From positions 3,410,001-3,474,000 of the forward strand of contig JALBUN010000023.1 in assembly GCA_025174535.1 (NCBI GenBank): DNA of 64,000 nt, written 5' to 3'. The DNA comes from Cantharellus purpuraceus. Taxonomy: Eukaryota; Basidiomycota; Agaricomycetes; Cantharellales; Hydnaceae. Numbering within the stretch: the stretch's first letter is position 1; each line of letters opens with the position of its first letter. Below, piece by piece: positions 1 through 10,061 of this stretch. The translations under genes were made by a program, and so were the position numbers. Below the pieces are notes generated by a model. That model was not told where the DNA came from and did no database searches. It saw nothing but the letters and a program-made list of their open reading frames with translations.

Positions 1-1
1 G

Positions 2-3000
2 ATTGACTGGGCACTGGGCCATATCACATTCCATTCCCCAGTACAGGCTGTGTCATCCCCAACGTCACCAGCAACTTTAGGTGCAAAGTTATCTTCCGCC
101 TCTGCTGACTCTGCTCCGATAGATACTCTGTCTGCCCTGCCGTTTATATCACTGGTGGACGCTATGGTCTTCGCCAGACTAAGCAAACTGGATGGTTCTC
201 ACACATTCCAGGTCCACCTCTCCGATCCAATATTCCTCACTGCTCGTTCTGCCCAATCAACTCCACCAGATCTATCTATGCTCCCTAAGGAGTATCATGA
301 GTTTGCCGACATGTTCAGCAAGTCTAAAGCCGACTCCCTAGCAGAACACCGACCATACAATCTCAAGATCAAACTGGATGACAACTCCACCCCTCCGCTT
401 GGCCCTATCTACTCGCTATCCCAAAAAGAGCTACTGGCTCTCTGAACATTCATAGACGAGAATTTGGCTACGGGCTTCATCCGCCCATCCCTATCTCCCC
501 ATGGAGCTCCGGTCCTATTTGTCTGCAAAAAGGATGGATCACTCTGTCTATGTGTCGACTTCCGTGGACTCAACAAGATCACCAAGAAAGACCGATACCC
601 AATACCCTGCACCGCGGACCTACTCAAGAGTCCTCAAAAGGCTAAGATCTATTCCAAAATAGATCTCCAACATGCCTACCACCTAGTCCACATCTGAGAA
701 GGCGACGAATGGAAAACAACCTTCCACACACGATATGGATCTTTCGAGTGGTGCATCATGCCCTTCGGACTAACCAATGCTCCAGCCACCTTCCAGAGGT
801 TCATGAATGACACCTTCACCGACCTCCTTAATGTGACTGTCCTTGTTTACTTAGACGACATTTTGGTATATTTGGACAACAAAGAAGAACATCGGACACA
901 TGTCCGAGAAGTACTCCGACGTCTCCGAAAACATGGCCTCTTTGCCCGCACTGACAAATGCAAATTCCACTCTGACTTGGTTGAATACCTAGGCTATATC
1001 CTCTCCCCGGCAGGACTGACAATGTCCGATGACAAAATCAAAGCCATACAGGAATGGCCGGAACCCTGGAAAGTCAAGGATGTACAGTCCTTCCTGGGGT
1101 TTGCCAACTTCTACCGCTGCTTCATTCACGGCTACTCTGATATCACCGTTCCGCTCACCCAACTCACTAGGAAGGGTATCCAATGGAATTTCACTGATGA
1201 ATGTAGACAGAGCTTTGAGACCTTGAAAAAGGCCTTTACTTCCGCTCCAATACTGACTCATTGGGTTCCAGACATTCCTATCCTATTAGAAACTGACGCC
1301 TCCGACTATGCACTTGCCATGATCCTGTCCATCATCTCTCCGGACAATGGACAAGTCCACCCAATCGCTTTTCACTCACATACATTTACACCCCCCAAAC
1401 TGAACTATGATGTCCATGACAAAGAGCTCCTTGCCATATATGAAGCCTTCTGGATATGGAGACACTACCTTGAAGGCCCCTCTGATCTGGTGGACATCAT
1501 AACTGACCACAAAAACTTGGAATACTTCTCCACAACAAAACTGCTCACCCGGAGACAAGTCCGATGGTCTGAATACCTATCTCAGTTCAATCTCATTATC
1601 CATTTCCATCCTGGTCGACTCAGAGCAAAGCCCGACACTTTAACTAGATGATGGGATGTCTACCCTAAAGAGGGGAATAGCGACTATGCCACTGTAAACC
1701 CACACAACTTTTGCCCTGTGTTTACTAATGAGCAGCTGGCATCGTCCCTACGAGCATCCACCCTCATGACTCCCACCCTCTGAGCAGTCACCATTATGGA
1801 CATCGACCAACTCTGCTCCGACATCCGCTCATCACTCCGATCCGATCCTGTTGCAGTTAAACACTTGGACAACCTTTCCGATCCGAAATGGTCACTTGAC
1901 CCCAAAGGACACCTCCAACACAACAACCAGATATATGTCCCCGATGCCAACAGCCTCCGACTCCAAGTTTTGCAGTATTATCATGATCACCCGATCTTGG
2001 GCCATTTTGGGCAAAATTGCACACAAGGATTAATCCAACGAGACTATGTATGGCCAAAAATGCAAGAATACATTCAACACTACTGTAACTCCTGCACCAC
2101 GTGTATGCGCTCAAAATCACAAAGGCACAAACCCTATGGAACACTTAAGCAACTTCTGGTCCCAGAGCAACCATGGAACTCCATCTCTATGGATTTCATA
2201 GAGAAGCTCCCCCCATCGCTCGGATATGATACCATACTTGTGATTGTCGACAGGTTCACCAAACAGTTGCTATTCATTCCAACGCATGACACCATCACCT
2301 CCGCCTCGCTAGCTAAATTGTTCGTTCTCCACGTATTCTCTAAACACGGAGTCCCATCGCATGTCATGTCTGATTGGGGCTCAGAGTTCATCTCCTCCTT
2401 CTTCCACACATTAGGAAAGGCTCTTGACATGAAGCTTCATTTCACCTCTGGATACCACCCTGAAGGAGACAGACAAACAGAATGAATGAACCAGTCCCTG
2501 GAACAACACCTCCAAATCTATTGTAACTATCAACAAGACAACTGGGCTGATCTACTTCCAATAGCAGAGTTTGCCTACAACAATGCTCTGAACATGACTA
2601 CTGGCGTCTATCCATTCTTTGCTAATAAAGGCTATCATCCGAACATCTCCGTCCACCCTGAGAAAGAACTTGCCTCAACCAAAGCCCGCCAATTCGTAAC
2701 CAACCTCAATCAACTACACCAACATCTCCAAGAAACCATCTCCAATGCCCAGAAACAATATCAAGTCTCCACAGACCGACACCGCATTCCAGCTCTGGAC
2801 CTGCAAATCAGAGACAAAGTATTCATTAAGGCTGAACACTTCCGGACCACCCGTCCATCGAAGAAACTCTCCAAGAAATACTTAGGTCCTTATGAGGTCA
2901 TTGCTCGCGCTGGCAGCAGGTCCTTCACCCTCCACCTCCCGGACCACTTCTGAGCAGTTCATCTGGTTTTCCATATATCAATGCTCGGACCCACTACTAC

Positions 3001-3268
3001 GAACGAGATCTCCGGTCACACGCAACCCCCACCTCCCCCGATCATCATCAAAGGAGACAATGAATATGAGATATCTGAGATCCTGGACTTGAAGATCGAC
3101 CGTCGATACAAGTGCAAGCTCCAGTACTTAGTCAAATGGGCTGGATACAAAGGCACCAATGAAGAATCCTCATGGATCTCCACGTCCGAACTCGATCATG
3201 CATCTGAATCCGTCTCCAACTTTCACTCCACTTATCCAGACAAACCTGGCCCCCTTATGAATCTTTAA
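2..3268 (+). pseudogene. pol: Gypsy pol polyprotein with six in-frame TGA codons
   Basis: One reading frame runs from base 2 to the stop at 3268 with no frameshift, broken only by TGA at 443, 695, 1649, 1781, 2483 and 2951. Reverse transcriptase shows VDFRGLN (near 555), a gap-free FEWCIMPFG block and the catalytic YLDD (near 850). RNase H shows ETDASDYA and ITDHKNLEYF. Integrase has the HHCC zinc region (GHFGQN through CNSCTTC), first catalytic Asp in SMDFIEKLPP, second in SDWGSEF and the Glu in TE*MNQSLEQ. The chromodomain is EISEILD...YLVKWAGY...SSWI (about 3070-3230). Each TGA lies where family resemblance predicts arginine, for example VHI*EGDEWKT and HF*AVHLVFH. SDWGSEF, where the family usually has SDRGSEF, is another apparent C-to-T change. 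The family resemblance was judged from memory. Confidence 0.92.
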
Positions 3269-3415
3269 GTTCAATTACTAATGCTAATTCTATTATTTCG
3301 CATCATCATTTTATTACAAGTCAAGGGAAATTACAAGCCTGCCCAAAAAGCTCTGAAGGAATCACTCCGCCTCATTTTTCTCCGCTCTGAAATTTATAAT
3401 CATTTTCATTTTATT

Positions 3416-5176
3416 TTATACATCGTGTTTCCTTTTTCCCTTCACCTTATCTACCTCAGGCTCCGTCTCCGATGCCGTCTCTGACTCATCATCACTCTCT
3501 ACATCCGACACCCAATCTTTCTCATCCCCCATGTCCAAATCCTCATCCAAAGGGGCCATGAACTTCCGCAACCGACGTAACTCAGCTGTCTGATGACCCT
3601 CCAGAACCTCTTTCCATTTCATCGTCTTCACCAAGTCCACTAGCAACCCCTCTGTCTGCTGGAGGTGCTCCGACTGAAGGTTAACCAGCTGGATAAGCTG
3701 GCCCACGGTACTATTTGGCACAGAGACGTGCCCTGTACCTGCACCGGTCATTGCTCCTTCCAATCTGACACCGCTACCCCTGGCTGCCACAGCACCTGTC
3801 TCCGTCCGCTGCTTTTTGGTCGGACAGCCTTCCAATTCTTTCTCTGCCCCTCCTTGTACCACTAGTCAGGGCTTGACGCTCCGACTCCGGGGATCGAACT
3901 TTCCATCGATCCTACACCCTCCTTTCCGACCCCGACAACAATCACAGGACCAAAGGCAGCGAGTTGGGCCAGTAGGCCACATGCACTCCATGCCCACATC
4001 ACAACACAAGTTGCATGTTATGCCGGGCCTGCCAAATGGCTCTTCTGGAGCCAGAGCCTTGGGTGGTCCGCCCCTTCTCGCTGTGGCCTCCAAATGTTCC
4101 CTCTCCTCCTCCTTGTCCTGCTGTTCCACTGCTGCCTTCTCCATCTTGCGCTTGCGAAGCTGGATCGCTGACCTAGCGACACGCAGCTCCTTCTTACAGG
4201 TCGCCAACACATGACTCTCCGCCTTACACCATATGACTCTCCGATCCGCCTCCCGCTTCTCCATATCCACACTCAGGTATGCCTTCAATGAAAAGACCAC
4301 GACGTCGAGGTTTTTCTTGGTGGTTGCGGCATAGAGCTCCGCCCTTTTGTGAGCCTCGACTGCAGCTACCCAAGCCATCTCCTTGTAGCAATTCAAAGTT
4401 GGATCCAGCTCTGCATCCACTCCGACATCCACACCCGCCTCGGGTTCCATATTTGCGTCGAGCTCCATATTGGCATCAGGATCCGCCTCCACCTCTGCTC
4501 TCTCCGCCTCCACCACTTCACCTTCCTTAGTTGCACCCAACCCAAATAATGGCCGTACCCACAGACATAACAGCGAGTCAACCGCAGTGACAGTTGTCAG
4601 GCGAGTTGTCTCCAACCGCATAACAGAAATAATGGTGACTTCCAGGGTCGCTGTCCATATTGGCACACTCAGACTTCCTGGGTGGCTGGTCCCCCCTGCC
4701 CCAGTCACCTCCTCCTCTACCTCCATGGTGGCCTCTAGCTCATGCACCTGCTCCTCCACTTCCTTCAGTCTCACGGCCTCCATCACGGCCGCAAGTTCCT
4801 TTACCCTGCGAGCTCTCTCAGCCTTTGCCTCCTCCTCTTTCCATCTCCATTCCATCTCCACCGCCTCTTTCCGCCTCTGCTCCTCCTCCTTCCGCCTCTG
4901 CTCCTCCTCCTTCCGTCTCTGTTCCACCTCCTCCTCCTCCTTGCATCTCCGTTCTGCCTCCTCCTCCTCCTTGCATCTCCATTCTGCCTCCTCCTCCTCC
5001 TTCTGTCTCCGTTCTGCCTCCTCCTCCTCCTTCCGTCTCCATTCCACTTCCTCTTCCTCTTTCCGTTTCCACTCCTCTTCCTCTTCCTTCCATCGGGCCA
5101 AGAGCAGCTGCTCAAGCTCGGCTACGCTCATGCTTGCCAAAGGGTTTGACATCATTGAGGATAAGACCTCAATCAT
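3416..5176 (-). pseudogene. Antisense ORF inside the gypsy element: coiled coil plus cysteine cluster
   Basis: A long minus-strand frame lies between the chromodomain and the 3' LTR, opposite to pol. It runs 436 codons from 5176, meets one TGA (3866-3868) and continues in the same frame for about 150 codons to 3416, so it was probably one protein of about 585 residues. The N-terminal third is a Glu/Lys/Arg-rich heptad-like coiled coil built from repeated EEEE-RR-KEE units. A conserved-looking cysteine cluster follows near residue 400 (CNLCC...C...C..CDCC....GGC), resembling a fungal Zn2Cys6-type or zinc-knuckle motif. The tail is acidic, ending in a basic KGKRKHDV. I do not know a function. 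Cargo, an antisense regulator or a captured host DNA-binding fragment are all possible. No start context or intron decides the start. Confidence 0.6.
4800..5100. repeat. Minisatellite of about 33-36 bp inside the antisense ORF
   Basis: The plus strand repeats units of the type TCCTCCTCCTCCTTCCGTCTC with small changes, roughly ten times. On the minus strand these encode the Glu/Lys/Arg-rich coiled-coil repeats of the antisense protein. Unit lengths are multiples of three, so repeat number can change without breaking that frame. Confidence 0.8.
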
Positions 5177-5280
5177 GCCCCTCCTTTTATATGTCTCCAG
5201 ACCCCCAGTATAACTCCGACTGCACCCAACCGTCTCACCTATTCAATCCGTGGACATGAGGCCTCAGGGGCTCGGCCTTA

Positions 5281-5293
5281 AATGGGGAGATAC
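5281..5293 (+). promoter_or_regulatory. Polypurine tract of the gypsy element
   Basis: The purine-rich run AATGGGGAGATAC directly precedes the TGTTATG start of the 3' LTR. This is the expected site for plus-strand DNA priming in LTR elements and fixes the inner LTR border. Confidence 0.75.
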
Positions 5294-5820
5294 TGTTATG
5301 ACTATATTCATTAACGACCAGATCCCCATCCGATCCACTCAGATCCCCATGCATATGAAATCTATACTCCATTTGGAAACCGCCGTCTCCATCTACCTGT
5401 CCGATCATCACCGCTGATTCCGCCCATCCGTCTCCGGTTCCAATTGATGCATCAGCATCACCATAGGAACCCAGACATCTGTCCCCATCAGACTCGGACA
5501 TACTCATGTAAGGCCATCGGCCTCAGAGACCCATCACCGGAGTAATTATTATTAGATTTCAAAATATGTATTTAAGTTGCCCAACTGGGGACTTCATTCC
5601 CTAGTTCAAATATCAAATCACGCCTAGTTCCTAAGTCCGATCCTAACTCTCTAAGTCGTACTCCATCTCCGAAATCTCGGACACCGGTATCAGTGAGGGC
5701 GCAGCACATAAGCTGAAGCCAAGTCCATCCTGACCCCCATGACATGCTCCGACTCCGACTCAACCTCCGACACAACCTCTGACCTGAACTCCAACCCCCA
5801 ATCGGACCTAGCGTGTAACA
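5294..5820 (+). repeat. 3' LTR of the gypsy element (family A)
   Basis: A 527-bp LTR starts TGTTATGACT and ends GCGTGTAACA, with TG...CA termini. A second copy of the same LTR lies inverted at 7147-7660. Base differences between the two copies are mostly transitions, many at CpG/TpG/CpA positions. The second LTR and the target duplication of this insertion are outside the window. Confidence 0.93.
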
Positions 5821-6167
5821 GTAGGCTGGACTGCAATGACAAGCCTGATAGAGCGAATGAAACCTTCTGTCTCTGCACGATCTCCATTGAATTTGGCTGG
5901 TTCAGCTGCCCTTATTGGGCGAACAGATGATGATGCAGGAGGTGTGGGAAATGAGGTGGTCTGAGAGATGGTCTGTGCTGCAGCGATGGCGGCAGCAGTG
6001 GCAGCATCTGCTAGGTTGTTCTGGACATTGGCGAACTGGCTCTGGAGGTGCTGGTTCTGGAGTTGCAGCTGCTGGAGCTGCTGTGCCTGGGTGTTGAGCA
6101 ACGCTTGCAGAAAGCCACCACTTTCACCTAGAGTGTCCCAATAGGCTTCAGGGAGCTGATCAGTCAT
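5821..6167 (-). pseudogene. Gag fragment of a second gypsy element (B), cut by the family A LTR
   Basis: From the ATG at 6167 this minus-strand frame gives a Gln/Leu-rich coiled coil (QALLNTQAQQLQQLQLQNQ), an Ala-rich stretch and then AEPAKFNGDRAETEGFIRS, the start of a retrotransposon gag domain as seen in fungal gypsy elements. The frame is interrupted at 5820/5821 by the family A 3' LTR. The remainder would lie on the far side of the family A element, outside the window. The N-terminal 115 or so codons look intact. Confidence 0.8.
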
Positions 6168-6196
6168 GGTATCAGTGAAGAAGTTAATAGGGAAAG

Positions 6197-7022
6197 TGTT
6201 ATGAGGTGTGGGGTCGTCTTAGATGCTTGTTCAGAAATACAACAAATACGTATATACAACCTATTTTCCTCAAATTTTATACAATACACTTCAATTCAAA
6301 CTTATTTTCATATTTCAACATGATTCTCAAATTTTACACAATATACTAGATTAAAACATATTGTGATATTTTGGCATAATTCTCAAAAATAATTCTTTTT
6401 TTCCTGATTTAGTGGTGGCAACTCTCTTGAGGGAACATCCAAATATCATTGATTCTTTCTTATACAATACTTGTAACATAATTTGAACTATCTTTAATCC
6501 CCACCTGGTATTTGTATATCTAAATACCCTATATAATACCAATTATATTAATACAGACATTCCTATTATATCCATGTAAATGATTATGTTCATCTCAACC
6601 AAATATCTCATCTTTTAAAGTTTATTAAAATATAGAATATATGTTTATATTTATGAAAATTTCACACATCTGAAATCTTTTAAGATATCCAAATTGTAAC
6701 TCCCTGGCTTTATGTATCATTGAAATTCTGATGTATATCTCATATACATCAGAATATTGTATACTGACATGATTCCGAACAAGCATCTTACTTACTATAG
6801 TATATAGTTATATAGTCATAATTAATGTATGCAGCGTTCCATTAAGGAATGCTATCTTCTTGGTAGATATATGCACCCATAGGGTGCATATGTATAGTTA
6901 TTATGTAAGCCAGTGGACCCAAGTACACATGTGGGTCCACATGTAGTAGATAGAACTTAGTTAACTACCACACTGTACAACACATTGCCCAACCAATATA
7001 CTTGGTTGAGTTCTGTGTAACA
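6197..7022 (-). repeat. 5' LTR of gypsy element B, split by a MITE
   Basis: On the minus strand a sequence beginning TGTTACACAG (7022) and ending CTCATAACA (6197) lies 29 bp upstream of the element B gag start, as a 5' LTR should. Removing the 566-bp MITE (6222-6787) plus one TTA leaves an LTR of about 257 bp. It abuts copia gag sequence at 7023, so element B appears to have inserted into the copia element. No second LTR is present in the window, so the borders rest on the TG...CA termini and position alone. Confidence 0.6.
6222..6787. mobile_element. Non-autonomous TIR element (MITE) with TTA target duplication
   Basis: The element has imperfect terminal inverted repeats: GATGCTTGTTCAGAA at the left and the complement of GATGCTTGTTCGGAA at the right. 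It is flanked on both sides by TTA (6219-6221 and 6788-6790). A 3-bp TTA/TWA target duplication is characteristic of the PIF/Harbinger superfamily. The interior is strongly AT-rich, unlike neighbouring sequence, and has no transposase-sized frame. It is therefore best read as a non-autonomous derivative inserted in the element B LTR. Confidence 0.8.
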
Positions 7023-7993
7023 GTGTGAACTAAGACACCCATTTACAAACGTGTATGCAGTGCTGTCCACAGGAGGTTCAACTGCCTGACCGTTCCCTTT
7101 TCTCTGAACTTATCTCTAAGTTTTTCCCATGCCTGTTCTGCAGTATTGTTACGCACTAGGTCTGATTGAGGGTTGGAGATTGGGTTGGAGGTCGGGTCGG
7201 AGTCGGAGCACGTCATGGGGGTTGGAATGGACTTGGCTTCAGCTTATGTGCTGCGCCCTCACTAATACCGGTGTCCAAGATTTCAGAGACGGAGTATGAC
7301 TTATTGAGTTAGGATCAGACTTAGGAACTAGGTGTGATTCGATATCTGAACTGGGGAATGAAGTCCCCAGTCGGGCAACTTAAATACATATTTTGAAATC
7401 TAATAATAATTACTCCAGTGATGGGTCTCCAAGGCTGACGGCCTTACATAAGTATGTCCGAGTCCGATGGGGACAGATGTCCGGGTTCCTATGGTGATGC
7501 TGATGCATCAATCGGAACCGGAGACAGATGGGCAGAATCGGCGGTGACAATCAGACAGGTAGATGGAGACGGCGGTTTCCAAATGGAGTATAGATTCATA
7601 TGTGTGGGGATCTGAGTGGATCGGACGGGGATCTGGTCATTAATGAATATAGTCATAACAAGTATCAATGTCATCAAGGTGGTGTTGTAGGGTCAGGTGC
7701 ATATATGTCTGTAAGTATGCAACTAGCTGAAGGTTAAACCATTCCCAATCTTCATAGTCTTCCTTCAGTTTCTGCCTTTTTCCCAAGAAGAATAGCCAGT
7801 AGCCTCCGACTATCAGATTTGCTCTTGCTGTGCATGCCCAAGTCTCATACATGTCCTCCATCAGTGCTTTGAATTTTTCCAGTTTGATAGATGCTGGATA
7901 GAGCGCTGACATTGGCATACTCGCTATCATACCTGGTGTTGTGGTGGCTTGCATATTCTCTCCTGTCATTCTGTGAGGAGTATTTACTTTCAC
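7023..7993 (-). pseudogene. Ty1/copia gag (UBN2-like) interrupted by a solo LTR
   Basis: The minus-strand frame (first ATG at 7969) reads ...WACTARANLIVGGYWLFFLGK... and ...DYEDWEWFNLQLVAYLQTYM..., the gag/UBN2 type found in fungal copia elements. At 7661 it is interrupted by a solo gypsy LTR. After dropping the LTR and one AGTAT copy, the frame continues as DIDT-AEQAWEKLRDKF and stops near 7051. The element B LTR follows at 7022. No protease, integrase or RT is present, so only the 5' end of the copia element remains here. Confidence 0.78.
7147..7660 (-). repeat. Solo LTR of gypsy family A with perfect TSD
   Basis: This is an inverted 514-bp copy of the 5294-5820 LTR (minus strand TGTTATGACTAT to GCGTAACA). 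It is flanked on both sides by the same five bases, AGTAT (7142-7146 and 7661-7665), which is the expected 5-bp gypsy target duplication. With no internal sequence, it is a solo LTR left by LTR-LTR recombination. It interrupts the copia gag frame, so it arrived after the copia element. Confidence 0.93.
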
Positions 7994-8065
7994 GGATTAT
8001 CAGGTACATTGCTGGTATGTGATCTTAATCACCTGGTGTGTTAGGACCAGGCAGGGCCCATGACC

Positions 8066-8392
8066 TGTTAAGATCTGACTATTCTCAGTCTACAAGGAAT
8101 AGTGAGTATGACTGTATGGACTGTGACTATAACATACACTCACCTCAGTTGTAGATTAAACAACTGAGGGAAAATCACTAGTGCTGACAGTGCTTATGTA
8201 CACTGTCAGGACTTTGCGTGTGTGTACTACTCATTAGGAAGGATTCCAATAGAGATAATATCTACAGCTCAACGCGATCTCAACAACAAGCATATCACAT
8301 GACTAGAACATTACTGTATTAGGAAGGAAGGGGGGGGCATGAGTGGCTGAAATATAAATTCCAATGTCATGTGTATGATTCCCACCCTGACA
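8066..8392 (-). repeat. Probable 5' LTR of the copia element
   Basis: On the minus strand a 327-bp segment begins TGTCAGGGTGGGAATC (8392) and ends CTTAACA (8066), then leads through about 75-95 bp of leader into the copia gag start. The TG...CA termini and the position support a 5' LTR. The leader just after it (GGTCATGGGCCCTGCC) is a candidate primer-binding site. No second copy exists in the window, so the borders are provisional. Confidence 0.5.
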
Positions 8393-9089
8393 TCCCCCTG
8401 CACTGAACTATCTCCACTGACTCATTATGTTTACCAAAAATAGGTGAATCTGACCAGGTGAAAGCTTCTGCCTCTTGGGAAGAGGTTGATCATCTGGAAC
8501 AGTGTCTGATACAATTTTCTCTTCATTGTGTTATGAATGATGTGATTAATCGCCTTGCTGGGGTGTAGTGATGAGCAGAAGTCGAATTGAAAATGGAGCA
8601 GTGATGGGAACACAATGTATATGCAGTTGTGTGAGAGACAAGCTTGAATAGTATCTTTGTGTGAAGTTTGGAGTGATTTGGATAAGTCCTCATCTGGACA
8701 CTGCTTAATAAAAACGTAGCCAATGATTGTATGGCTTCGTAATTCAAGATTTGAGTGGGATATGCAATATTCTAATAGAATATGTTTGTTCTGGAGTTAT
8801 TCCAGATACAAATAGATTCAGATACACAGACAGAATAGGTGAGAGATAATTACTCTATCTTTTCAAGTGCATTACAGACATGATTTATATATGATACTAA
8901 GTCAGGGGCTTCTCCTGTTCCCTATTCCATTCCTGCAACCATCCTCCTTTACCCCCTTCACCCCTCCAAGCCTCCTGAGCCTCCTATATGCTCCTGTCCC
9001 CCTATCCCCTTTATCCCTCTTCTCCTATGATTCCGGCTCTATTGCTCATGGAGTAAGTCCAAAGTGAGTTAGTGGACTTACTCCCCAAT
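8393..9089. other. Intergenic, AT-rich, no gene seen
   Basis: About 700 bases between the copia LTR and the RAP1 relic show only short, uncharacteristic open frames and no recognisable RNA gene or repeat. Confidence 0.6.
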
Positions 9090-9990
9090 AACACATTGCG
9101 CCTCTTGGTACCGAGCTGTCCACCCTTGGATGAGTTTACCTGCTTACTGCTCGTGTCCAGTCTCTTTTTGAAACCCTCAAGGGAATTGGCGTCTTGTTCC
9201 GTGTCCCGTGGGAGCGCATCGGAATTAATGCCACGTTTCTTTGGCCATTTGGCAATAGATGCATCAAAAGCTTCGATACGCCTCACGTACCTCTCTCTCC
9301 AAGATTGCCACGGATGCGCCTTGGCCCAAGGGTACTTCTCTGCCTATTATAGCGACTGGTTAAATTTTGATGATAACGGTACTAAAGGACTAGACCGACA
9401 TTGGCGACTAAAACATCCATATATATGACGGTTCCTGCGCGATTGGACTTCGGTGGGGTATTTCGCGCCAGGAATGATACAAGATGACTGTCGTCCTCCG
9501 GCGTAAAAGCTGCACGGCGTTTTGGCTTATGAGGCAAAGTGAACCGAGCCATTTCCTGAAGTGCGCGTATTCGTGAATCAAAAGGTGTATTGGTGCATAT
9601 TATACCGTGTCAGCCAAGACAGCCATGTATGCCGTCCGGACCAAGGCCATCTCTTTCGCTTCTAGGATGATCAGCAACAAGAACTATGAACGGAGGAGGT
9701 ACGCACGTTGTGTACCAGCTTTTGATAGACATTGTCTTTTCGAACGTAAGATAATAAACTAGATTCTCGTCGTCCTCTTCTGTAAAATCGTTTTTCATAT
9801 GCACTACAGATAACGCAGTGAAGAAAGGCACGACTAGCGCCGTGACGTGACTGACTCCAACACGCGCAAGAACGTGTAGTTTTGTAACTTATTGTAGGGA
9901 ACGGTCGATTGGACAAATACGGGAAATCTAAATTAAACGGAGGATCTAGTCATTGGGGAAAACTACAGTATTCTCACTCAAACCCTTCCT
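9090..9990 (-). pseudogene. Decayed inverted partial copy of the RAP1-like gene
   Basis: The minus strand matches the intact RAP1-like gene (13461-14210) from its promoter through exon 3. A start at 9798 gives KNDFTEEDDENLVYYL, then a deletion of about 22 nt and frame breaks follow. Downstream, RRIEAFDASIAKWPKKRG and SLEGFKKRLDTSS match the second Myb exon. Similarity stops at GGTACCAAGAGGCGCAA (about 9090), where the intact gene continues with its tail. The copy lacks most of the coding region and has shifted frames, so it cannot encode the full protein. Confidence 0.87.
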
Positions 9991-10061
9991 TACTACCCTA
10001 AGTGTGGCGGGCCCTGAGTGACGGTGGGGACGCCCGCCGACCACCAGGTCCTCCGCCGACC

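Larger units (their letters stand above)
1..5820 (+). mobile_element. Ty3/gypsy (chromodomain) LTR retrotransposon, 3' portion
   Basis: This is the 3' part of a plus-strand Ty3/gypsy element; gag, protease and the 5' LTR lie before the window. In order it shows the end of the protease-RT linker, reverse transcriptase, RNase H, integrase, a chromodomain, a long antisense ORF, a purine-rich tract and a 527-bp 3' LTR. The RT-RNaseH-integrase order followed by a chromodomain is diagnostic of fungal chromoviruses. The element is inserted in the gag gene of another gypsy element: that minus-strand gag frame stops exactly at the outer LTR edge (5820/5821). It is defective because its polyprotein frame carries six in-frame stops. 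Confidence 0.93.

Noticed and set aside
2..3268. Programmed readthrough or recoding of TGA in the gypsy polyprotein
   Set aside because: Six TGA codons at predicted Arg positions fit CpG decay. Host genes in the window end at TGA as well as TAA/TAG, so TGA is a normal stop here.
4470..5259. Plus-strand Ser- and Pro-rich open frames opposite the antisense ORF
   Set aside because: They are complementary-frame shadows of the Glu/Lys/Arg repeat: poly-Ser, Pro and Leu runs arise automatically from CTCCTCCTC repeats.
6351..6542. Short minus-strand frame in the MITE as a transposase remnant
   Set aside because: At 63 codons in AT-rich DNA it shows no recognisable transposase motif.
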